Shown piece after piece: positions 1-5,026 of a stretch of 5,026 nucleotides of DNA (within the stretch, counting starts at the first letter, position 1; the number at the start of each line of letters is the position of its first letter). Source of the stretch: CAUYUA01 sp963575675 (GTDB taxonomy: Bacteria > Pseudomonadota > Alphaproteobacteria > Azospirillales > Azospirillaceae); NCBI GenBank assembly GCA_963575675.1, contig CAUYUA010000058.1, positions 1 to 5,026 of the forward strand. Reading direction: 5' to 3'. The notes below the pieces were generated by a model that was given only the letters and a program-made list of their open reading frames with translations, was not told the origin of the DNA and did not search any database. The position numbers and the translations under genes are program-made.

Positions 1-1095
1 AGACTGACCAGCAATGGAAGAGAAGCTTACAGCGGAGAAAGCGTTAATCCGTCGGCGTCCGGCGATGGGCGTTACGTCATTTTTCAAAGCAACGAAGCGG
101 GTTTAATCGTCGGCGACAATAATGGACATTCCGATATCTTTCTACGAGACACGACCACCGGCCAAACAACGGTGGTCAGCAAATCGGTTGATTCCGTTTT
201 AGGCACCGGCGACACCATCAACGGAACAATTTCAACCGATGGAAGATATATTGCGTTTGAAAGTGATTCTGACAATCTAACTCAGGAAGATTTCAACACG
301 CATCGCGATGTCTTTATTGTCGAACGCAGTACAGGAGAGGTTACGGTTCTCAGTCAGTCCCAAGACGGACAAAATGGGAATAATAACAGCCGAAATGTAA
401 GTTTGTCGGGAGATGGCCGTTACGCCGTCTTCGAGAGCGACGCCACAAATCTTATTGTTGATGATCAAAATGGATACACGGATGTCTTTTTAAGAGACAA
501 TCAAACCGGCGCAATCAGTCGAGTAAGCGTTCTTTCAAGCGGCGAGGAAACCAACGGCAACAGTTATCGCCCAGTCATTTCCAACGACGGAAGCACAGTT
601 GGATTCTTTAGCTCCGCCGACAATCTTGGCGGGTATTTCGACGCCTATATCCGCAACATTCAGTCGGGACAGATCACAAGGCTAGGGAACGCCTCGGGAG
701 ATTCCATTCTGAGCCTCTCGGATGACGGGCAAACGGTGGCCTATAACGGCAATGGCGGAATCAATGTTTGGAAGGCGTCAAATGGAACGACGGTAACCAT
801 TAATGGATATCAGCCGTCGTTGTCGGGAGATGGGCGCTATATTGTTTATGGGACGGGAGAACGTCAGACCGCCGCCGACACCAACAATATTAACGATATT
901 TATATTCGCGATCTCAGCACCGGATCGGTTTCTCTGGTTAACGTCTCCGGCGTTAACGGAATCATGATTTCAGGGTCGTCGGATCATCCCCATATCTCAA
1001 GAGACGGGCAATATATCGTCTTCACCAGCTCTTCACCAACATTGGTTGGAGACGACGGCAATACATCAAACGATGTGTTCCATATTATAAATCCG
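1..1095 (+). other. Beta-propeller domain, WD40-like/TolB-like (PD40-type) repeats
   Basis: Encodes aa 1-365. Seven copies of an S-x-D-G-[RQS]-[YT] turn motif have their Asp at residues 22, 80, 138, 196, 242, 277 and 335, so spacing is 58, 58, 58, 46, 35 and 58. Full blades follow a pattern of SGDGRYVxFxS, an N-L-x(3,5)-D-x-N-G stretch, then D-[IV]-F-[LI]-x-[RE]-[DR]-x(2)-T-G and a closing V-x-x-[VL]-S strand. This resembles the propeller repeats found in TolB and in many large secreted bacterial proteins. Blades 4 and 5 are short: blade 4 lacks most of the N-L-x-D-x-N-G loop, and blade 5 is reduced to about 35 residues. Seven motifs would suit a closed seven-bladed propeller, but more blades may lie upstream. 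Such domains usually bind proteins or ligands; no enzyme signature is seen. Confidence 0.8.
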
Positions 1096-4000
1096 TTTTT
1101 CTCCAACAATCACACTCCGGTTGTGGACGCCGACCGCGTGTTGAACGTCGGTAAGAATGAGAGCCTACCGCTTACGATTTCTGCTCCAACGGATTCTGAC
1201 GGCGATCCGATCTATGTGACCGTAACGTCAATTCCGTCTGAAGGAGCGATTTATCTAAACAACAATTACGTATCCAATGGACAGTCTCTGTCTGTGGCGG
1301 ATATGGCCAATCTCGTATATAAACCGCCGAACGACTATGTGGGCGACGCCGGAACATTTGCATACAGCGTTCAAGACATCCATGGCGCAACCGCTCGACA
1401 ATCTATCAGCTTATCGGTGCAGCCTGATGCTGTTCTAAATGTTAACAGCATATCCGTGTCTGAAGGCGACGCCGACACAACGGACGCCGTCTTCACTGTC
1501 AGCCTCTGGAGCGTAAGCGATCAGGATGTTTCCGTTGACTATACGGTTACGAGCAATTCCGCAACATCAGGAACCGATTTTACAGCCGTAAGTGGAACTG
1601 CGGTGATTCTGGCGGGACAACGGGAAGCCGCCATTAATGTTCCGGTAATTGGCGACACAGACATTGAGTTAGACGAGACGTTCACTCTGACGCTCAGTAA
1701 TATTGTGGGCGCTCGATTCTCAGACAGCGCCTCAACGCGAAGCGTTACCGGAACGATTGTCAACAATGACTGGCCGACAATCACATTAGGCGACGCGACA
1801 TTGCCAAAAGGCGATTCCGGCCTAAGTTACATGTCGTTCGACGTTGCTCTCAGCGCAATGTCTCCAAGAGACATCACATTCCATTATAACACTACAAATG
1901 GAACTGCCGACGCTTCCGATTACGTATTCACCTCTGGCGTGGGAACCGTCACAGCAGGTCAAGATCATGCGACGATCAATGTTCCAATCATCGGACAAAC
2001 GCAACCAGGCCCAAGCAGAACATTTTCTCTGGTTTTAAGCGATCTTTCCGGCGCAATATTCTCGGGCGGCTCCGATCTTCTTTCCGCAACGGGAACGATC
2101 GTTAACAATCATATCAATCACGCCCCCGTTATGACCGGGGGATCGACCGTTGTTGATTCTCGATCCATCATTGCGCTGGACTCGTTGTTTACGGTTTCCG
2201 ACAGCGACGACAATCAGATTGTAAAGTACGAAGCAGAGACGTCGGGAACCGCCGCTGCTTTAGAGGTTGGCGCATTGGCGCAACAAAGTGGCCAAGTCCT
2301 ATCTCTTAATAACTGGGAGATGGCAAACACAAGCATTATCTTCGGACAGACGGTTTCTCATCAGATCATTCATGTGCGCGCTTTTGACGGCCTTGATTGG
2401 AGCGATTGGGCCGACATCGATGTCAGCACGCGGCCATTTGCCTTTTCTTCTCAAAGCGCTTCTTCAAATTATTCCGACACAAGCGCCACAGATAATTTCC
2501 AGGCGTTTTTAGGGGAGCTAACAACCAAAAACGCCGCAGAAACGGTCTTATACGGCGTTGAAGGTGGGACCACGTCAGGAGATATCGTAACCGCAACCGG
2601 AACTTACGGCTCGCTCTCTCTTAACGCGACAAACGGCTCTTATACATTTACGCCGAACAACGCGGCAATCAATGCGCTTGAAGCTGGAGCCAGTGAAACA
2701 AACTCCTTCACATTAACTGCCTATGACGGCGCGAACACGATCAATCAAGTCTTTACCGTGTCTCTGACCGGAGCCAACGACTTACCGACGGCGACAGAGA
2801 CAATTCCAAATCAGTCCACAATCGAAAACAATTCTTTCTCTTATCAGGTCTCAAGCACCGCCTTCTCTGATCTTGACGGAGACACTCTGAGCTACGGCGC
2901 CACTCTAAGCGATGGCGGCGATTTGCCTGCTTGGTTGAGCTTCGACGCCGCGACACGCACCTTCTCCGGCGCCGTTCCGAACAATGCTTCCGACCTTTCA
3001 ATCCGCGTCATCGCCAATGATGGAAATGGAGGAAGCGCCAGCTCCGATTTCACGCTGGATGTGAACCATCTTCCAGACGTCGGCAATTCGATCTCCAATC
3101 AATCCGCGATCGAAGGTCAATCGGTTAATTTCACGGTCCCAAGCAATGCGTTCTCCGACCCGGACGGCGACGCGCTGACATACACGGCGCAAGTGGTGAC
3201 GGGTGACGGCGTTCAACCGCTGCCTGCTTGGTTGAGCTTCGACGCCGCGACCCGCACTTTCTCCGGCGCCGTTCCGACCGATGCTTCCGACCTTTCAATC
3301 CGCATCACCGCCAATGACGGAAATGGCGGAAGCGCCAGCTCCGATTTCACGCTGGACGTGAATCACCTTCCAGATATCAGCAATACGCTCTCCAACCAGG
3401 CGATCACCGAAGGTCAATCGGTTAATTTCACAGTTCCAAGCAATGCGTTCTCCGACCCGGACGGCGACGCGCTCGCTTACACGGCGCAAGTGGTGACGGG
3501 TGACGGCGTTCAACCCTTGCCCACTTGGTTAAGCTTCGACGCCGCGACCAGAGCCTTCTCCGGAACAGTTCCGACCGACGCTCCGGACCTTTCAATCCGC
3601 GTCACCGCCAATGATGGGAACGGAGGAAGCGCCAGCTCCGATTTCACGCTGGACGTGAATCACATTCCAGATATCAGCAATACGCTCTCCAACCAGGCGA
3701 TCACCGAAGGTCAATCGGTTAATTTCATAGTTCCAAGCAATGCGTTCTCCGACCCGGACGGAGATGCGCTCGCTTACACGGCGCAAGTGGTGACGGGTGA
3801 CGGCGTTCAACCGCTGCCTGCTTGGTTGAGCTTCGACGCCGCGACCAGAGCCTTCTCCGGAACGGTTCCGACCGACGCTCCGGACCTTTCAATCCGCGTC
3901 ACCGCCAATGATGGAAACGGAGGAACTGTTAGCTCTGACTTTACGCTGACGACCCCCGCCAGAAATCATCCTCCTAGCGTTGCAAATTCGATCTCCAATC

Positions 4001-5026
4001 AATCCGCGACCGAAGGTCAACTCGTTAATTTCACGGTTCCAAGCGACACATTCACCGATCCGGATGGCAACGCATTGACGTATGCCGCTCAAGTGGTGAC
4101 GGGTGACGGCGTTCAACCGCTGCCTGCTTGGTTGAGCTTCGACGCCGCGACCCGCACTTTCTCCGGCGCCGTTCCGACCGATGCTTCCGACCTTTCAATC
4201 CGCATCACCGCCAATGACGGAAATGGCGGAAGCGCCAGCTCCGATTTCACGCTGGACGTGAATCACCTTCCAGATATCAGCAATACGCTCTCCAACCAGG
4301 CGATCACCGAAGGTCAATCGGTTAATTTCACAGTTCCAAGCAATGCGTTCTCCGACCCGGACGGCGACGCGCTCGCTTACACGGCGCAAGTGGTGACGGG
4401 TGACGGCGTTCAACCCTTGCCCACTTGGTTAAGCTTCGACGCCGCGACCAGAGCCTTCTCCGGAACAGTTCCGACCGACGCTCCGGACCTTTCAATCCGC
4501 GTCACCGCCAATGATGGGAACGGAGGAAGCGCCAGCTCCGATTTCACGCTGGACGTGAATCACATTCCAGATATCAGCAATACGCTCTCCAACCAGGCGA
4601 TCACCGAAGGTCAATCGGTTAATTTCACAGTTCCAAGCAATGCGTTCTCCGACCCGGACGGCGACGCGCTCGCTTACACGGCGCAAGTGGTGACGGGTGA
4701 CGGCGTTCAACCCTTGCCCACTTGGTTAAGCTTCGACGCCGCGACCAGAGCCTTCTCCGGAACAGTTCCGACCGACGCTCCGGACCTTTCAATCCGCGTC
4801 ACCGCCAATGATGGGAACGGAGGAAGCGCCAGCTCCGATTTCACGCTGGACGTGAATCACATTCCAGATATCAGCAATACGCTCTCCAACCAGGCGATCA
4901 CCGAAGGTCAATCGGTTAATTTCATAGTTCCAAGCAATGCGTTCTCCGACCCGGACGGAGATGCGCTCGCTTACACGGCGCAAGTGGTGACGGGTGACGG
5001 CGTTCAACCGCTGCCTGCTTGGTTGA
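1..5026 (+). CDS. Giant multidomain surface/secreted adhesin-like protein, internal fragment (both ends missing)
   Basis: Frame 1 is open from the first to the last base, about 1,675 codons with no stop, and every part translates into recognisable extracellular beta-rich modules. Order: seven-motif beta-propeller (aa 1-365), Cadherin_3/CSPG-like domain (371-474), two Calx-beta domains (477-590, 591-704), a DGxxWSxW module (706-812), a polar linker (813-845), a VCBS-type domain (846-924) and CADG/He_PIG repeats (925 to the edge). The residues are rich in Gly, Asp, Asn, Ser and Thr; I saw no Cys and no long hydrophobic segment, as expected for an exported calcium-binding adhesin. Known members of this class act in cell-surface attachment, biofilm or cell-cell contact; a role here is inferred from architecture only. 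Start, signal peptide, RTX repeats or other export signal and stop are outside the window, so type I secretion is plausible but unproven. No catalytic domain is visible. Confidence 0.93.
1111..1422 (+). other. Cadherin_3/CSPG-like beta-sandwich domain
   Basis: Encodes aa 371-474. It opens with H-T-P-V-V-D, carries the acidic D-S-D-G-D-P turn (aa 398-403), then S-I-P-S-E-G-A-I-Y-L, a G-Q-S-L-S-V-A-D-M segment, L-V-Y-K-P and a final G-T-F-A-Y-S-V-Q-D strand. This order (xTSxPxxGxLxL, then GxxFTxxDI, then LxYxP, then DxFxFxVxDxxG) is that of the CSPG/Cadherin_3 repeats of bacterial surface proteins and animal NG2-type proteoglycans. It probably serves as a structural spacer, with Ca2+ at the acidic turn. 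The family assignment rests on reading the motif order only. Confidence 0.7.
1429..1770 (+). other. Calx-beta domain 1 (canonical)
   Basis: Encodes aa 477-590. It shows the full Calx-beta signature: V-S-E-G-D (aa 486-490), V-D-Y-T-V, A-T-S-G-T-D-F-T-A-V-S-G-T (521-533), I-N-V-P-V-I-G-D-T-D-I-E-L-D-E-T-F-T-L-T-L-S (545-566) and a closing G-T-I-V-N-N-D (584-590). The Glu at 488 and the D-x-D-x-E-x-D-E cluster at 552-559 are the usual Ca2+ ligands of this fold, first described in the Na+/Ca2+ exchanger. The length of about 114 residues is normal. It is expected to be a rigid Ca2+-stabilised module between the propeller and the distal stalk. Confidence 0.92.
1771..2112 (+). other. Calx-beta domain 2 (degenerate calcium motif)
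   Basis: Encodes aa 591-704, directly abutting the first Calx-beta domain and of the same length (114 aa). The framework is kept: I-T-F-H-Y-N-T, G-T-A-D-A-S-D-Y, A-T-I-N-V-P-I-I-G, T-F-S-L-V-L-S and the closing A-T-G-T-I-V-N-N. The acidic segment before T-F is replaced by G-Q-T-Q-P-G-P-S-R (aa 665-673), where domain 1 has G-D-T-D-I-E-L-D-E, and the S-E-G-D motif is K-G-D-S. Calcium binding at that site is therefore probably lost, while the fold looks intact because the reading frame and strand residues are preserved. Confidence 0.82.
2116..2436 (+). other. Beta-rich module with DGxxWSxW ending, family not firmly named
   Basis: Encodes aa 706-812. It begins with N-H-A-P-V-M, has F-T-V-S-D-S-D-D-N (aa 730-738), L-S-L-N-N-W (766-771) and ends with V-R-A-F-D-G-L-D-W-S-D-W-A-D-I-D-V (792-808). 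A terminal DGxxWSxW strand of this kind recurs in modules of large haemolysin-type and adhesin-like proteins, mainly in proteobacteria; I recognise the pattern but cannot name a family with confidence. The acidic S-D-S-D-D-N turn suggests Ca2+ binding. It sits between the Calx-beta pair and the linker leading to the VCBS-type domain. Confidence 0.5.
2437..2535 (+). other. Polar Ser/Thr/Asn-rich interdomain linker
   Basis: Encodes about aa 813-845. The stretch S-S-Q-S-A-S-S-N-Y-S-D-T-S-A-T-D-N is low in hydrophobic residues and matches none of the flanking modules. It is read as a flexible hinge between the N-terminal mixed-domain part and the VCBS/CADG part; its last residues may belong to the first strand of the VCBS-type domain. 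Confidence 0.45.
2536..2772 (+). other. VCBS-type domain
   Basis: Encodes aa 846-924. It reads E-T-V-L-Y-G-V-E-G, then G-T-Y-G-S-L-S-L-N-A-T-N-G-S-Y-T-F-T-P-N (aa 867-886), A-I-N-A-L-E-A-G, E-T-N-S-F-T-L-T-A-Y-D-G and V-F-T-V-S-L-T-G, running into A-N-D-L-P at the start of the next module. The order GtYGtLtlnxxGsYtYtp, then naLxxGxxxtdxFtvtxxDG, then vtvtGtNDxP is the signature of VCBS repeats found in Vibrio, Colwellia, Bradyrhizobium and Shewanella adhesins. Only one copy lies in the window. The shared ND-x-P segment makes the boundary with the first CADG unit arbitrary by a few residues. Confidence 0.85.
2773..3060 (+). repeat. CADG/He_PIG repeat unit 0 (288 bp, diverged)
   Basis: Encodes aa 925-1020, the first dystroglycan-type cadherin-like unit. 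It has I-P-N-Q-S-T-I-E-N, F-S-D-L-D-G-D-T-L-S-Y, L-P-A-W-L-S-F-D-A-A-T-R-T-F-S-G and I-A-N-D-G-N-G-G. It is 96 residues, three fewer than the 99-aa norm, because the V-V-T-G-D-G-V-Q-P loop of later units is replaced by the shorter L-S-D-G-G-D. Its first half is strongly diverged from the rest, while its second half (from the PAWLSFDAATRTF segment) is close to unit 1. Confidence 0.85.
3061..3357 (+). repeat. CADG/He_PIG repeat unit 1 (297 bp)
   Basis: Encodes aa 1021-1119, the first full 99-residue unit: V-N-H-L-P-D-V, F-T-V-P-S-N-A-F-S-D-P-D-G-D-A-L, V-V-T-G-D-G-V-Q-P-L-P-A-W-L-S-F-D-A-A-T-R-T-F-S-G and T-A-N-D-G-N-G-G. The D-P-D-G-D and N-D-G-N-G-G turns are the expected Ca2+ positions at domain junctions. 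From base 3190 to its end it is identical to the tail of unit 4 (4090-4257), although the heads of the two units differ. Confidence 0.9.
3190..3727 (+). repeat. 538-bp exact direct repeat, copy 1 (offset 900 bp)
   Basis: These bases are identical by eye to 4090-4627. The block covers the tail of unit 1, all of unit 2 and the first 73 bases of unit 3; its partner covers the tail of unit 4, unit 5 and the head of unit 6. The ends are set by mismatches at 3189/4089 (G/T) and 3728/4628 (T/C). Confidence 0.92.
3358..3654 (+). repeat. CADG/He_PIG repeat unit 2 (297 bp, type A)
   Basis: Encodes aa 1120-1218. Compared with unit 1 it switches to D-I-S-N-T-L-S-N-Q-A-I-T-E-G-Q, P-L-P-T-W-L-S-F and R-A-F-S-G-T-V-P-T-D-A-P-D. 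The DNA is identical over all 297 bases to unit 5 (4258-4554), and differs from unit 6 (4555-4851) at one base: 3367 is C (Leu), where 4564 is A (Ile). It looks like the parent or a recent copy of units 5 and 6. Confidence 0.92.
3368..3829 (+). repeat. 462-bp exact direct repeat, copy 1 (offset 1197 bp)
   Basis: Bases 3368-3829 (unit 2 from its 11th base, then the first 175 bases of unit 3) are identical to 4565-5026. The match runs to the window edge, so the true block is at least this long. Confidence 0.9.
3655..3951 (+). repeat. CADG/He_PIG repeat unit 3 (297 bp, type B mosaic)
   Basis: Encodes aa 1219-1317. The first 73 bases match the head of unit 6. It then carries its own variants: N-F-I-V instead of N-F-T-V (base 3728), and synonymous changes in the D-G-D codons. 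The middle reads P-L-P-A-W-L-S-F as in unit 1, followed by R-A-F-S-G-T-V-P-T-D-A-P-D as in unit 2, so it is a mosaic of the two types. Its end (G-G-T-V-S-S-D-F-T-L-T) diverges toward unit 4. Bases 3655-3829 are identical to the visible part of unit 7 (4852-5026). Confidence 0.9.
3952..4257 (+). repeat. CADG/He_PIG repeat unit 4 (306 bp, variant with 3-residue insertion)
   Basis: Encodes aa 1318-1419. The junction reads T-L-T-T-P-A-R-N-H-P-P-S-V, where other units have T-L-D-V-N-H-[LI]-P-D, which adds 9 bp in frame. Its first part is diverged (Q-L-V-N-F, P-S-D-T-F-T-D-P-D-G-N-A-L-T-Y-A-A), with the Ca2+ turn D-P-D-G-N rather than D-P-D-G-D. From base 4090 it becomes identical to unit 1 and continues so into unit 5, giving a sharp old-to-new boundary inside the unit. 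Confidence 0.9.
4090..4627 (+). repeat. 538-bp exact direct repeat, copy 2 (offset 900 bp)
   Basis: Second copy of the block at 3190-3727. The 900-bp offset equals two 297-bp units plus the 306-bp unit 4, so the higher-order repeat is in frame and keeps the protein array intact. Confidence 0.92.
4258..4554 (+). repeat. CADG/He_PIG repeat unit 5 (297 bp, type A, identical to unit 2)
   Basis: Encodes aa 1420-1518. All 297 bases match unit 2 (3358-3654), including every synonymous position, which points to recent duplication or conversion rather than purifying selection on the protein alone. It differs from the next unit at only one base (4267 C versus 4564 A). Confidence 0.93.
4555..4851 (+). 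repeat. CADG/He_PIG repeat unit 6 (297 bp, unit 3 head joined to unit 2 body)
   Basis: Encodes aa 1519-1617. The head has the Ile codon (4564-4566) typical of unit 3, while everything from 4628 onward matches units 2 and 5 (T-V, D-G-D codons, P-L-P-T-W-L). This is what an unequal crossover within the 63-bp tract shared by units 2 and 3 (3368-3430 and 3665-3727) would produce. Confidence 0.92.
4565..5026 (+). repeat. 462-bp exact direct repeat, copy 2 (offset 1197 bp, open at window edge)
   Basis: Second copy of 3368-3829. It overlaps the 538-bp block at 4565-4627, so that stretch is present at 3368, 3665, 4268, 4565 and 4862, the repeated unit heads. Confidence 0.9.
4852..5026 (+). repeat. 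CADG/He_PIG repeat unit 7, cut by window edge (type B)
   Basis: Encodes aa 1618-1675 plus one base. The visible 175 bases are identical to the start of unit 3 (3655-3829), including the N-F-I-V variant and the P-L-P-A-W-L form. The reading frame is still open at the last base, so the array and the gene continue past the window. Confidence 0.9.

Noticed and set aside
943..960. Paired GTTAAC-type hexamers as a possible operator or inverted repeat
   Set aside because: They lie inside the coding frame, encode V-N in a propeller strand, and similar codon pairs occur elsewhere in the gene (for example 1441 and 2101).
84..2004. Short minus-strand open stretches in the propeller and Calx-beta part (for example 1172-1390, 1539-1784, 1822-2004)
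   Set aside because: All are antisense to a frame with clear domain signatures and have low-complexity or Arg-rich translations without a recognisable family.
1844..2512. Plus-strand open stretches in frame 2 at 1844-2038 and 2267-2512
   Set aside because: They overlap the Calx-beta 2 and DGxxWSxW modules of frame 1, which carry the real protein signal, and show no motif of their own.
3190..4627. Template/variable repeat pair of a diversity-generating retroelement
   Set aside because: The copies are either identical or differ by scattered changes of several kinds; there is no adenine-focused variation and no reverse transcriptase in the window.
3190..4627. Direct repeats as ends of a mobile element
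   Set aside because: The sequence between the copies is more of the same domain repeat in the same frame, with no transposase, inverted ends or target duplication.
2998..5007. Seven similar minus-strand open stretches of 72-75 codons, one in each repeat unit (ending 3216, 3513, 3810, 4116, 4413, 4710, 5007), which look like a family of small tandem genes
   Set aside because: They recur with the 297/306-bp period of the + strand repeat and lie fully inside the long coding frame. Their similarity is explained by the repeat itself; no independent start signals or known domains were seen.
3061..5026. CRISPR array or other short-spacer repeat array
   Set aside because: The period is 297 bp, the repeat is coding throughout and there are no short repeats separated by unique spacers.

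Overview
The window is the interior of one very large protein-coding gene on the + strand. Frame 1 reads through all 5,026 bases without a stop (about 1,675 codons). The start codon, any signal peptide, the C-terminus and the stop all lie outside, so no promoter, ribosome binding site or terminator can be placed. I see no RNA gene, insertion sequence, CRISPR array or second gene.

The protein is a modular, extracellular-type protein of the giant bacterial adhesin class. In order it has: (1) a WD40-like/TolB-like beta-propeller region with seven SxDG motifs, mostly 58 residues apart (about aa 1-365); (2) a Cadherin_3/CSPG-like domain (aa 371-474); (3) a canonical Calx-beta domain (aa 477-590); (4) a second Calx-beta domain with a degraded acidic motif (aa 591-704); (5) a beta-rich module ending in a DGxxWSxW motif (aa 706-812); (6) a Ser/Thr/Asn-rich linker (aa 813-845); (7) a VCBS-type domain (aa 846-924); (8) a tandem array of dystroglycan-type cadherin-like (CADG/He_PIG) repeats from aa 925 to the window end. 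The array has seven complete units and an eighth cut by the edge. The unit is 99 aa (297 bp), with one 96-aa and one 102-aa variant.

The array is the most informative part. The first units are diverged, while later ones are identical over hundreds of bases, synonymous sites included. Exact blocks of 538, 462 and 360 bp lie at offsets of 900, 1197 and 297 bp. Unit 6 looks like the direct product of an unequal crossover between sequences like units 2 and 3. The array has therefore expanded recently and its length may vary between strains or be wrong in an assembly.

VCBS, Calx-beta and CADG modules together are typical of large secreted or surface proteins of Gram-negative bacteria, often exported by type I secretion. 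The host is probably a proteobacterium or similar environmental Gram-negative, but the window cannot fix the taxon or the secretion route because the C-terminus is missing. Spot counts suggest lower GC in the propeller part than in the repeat array.
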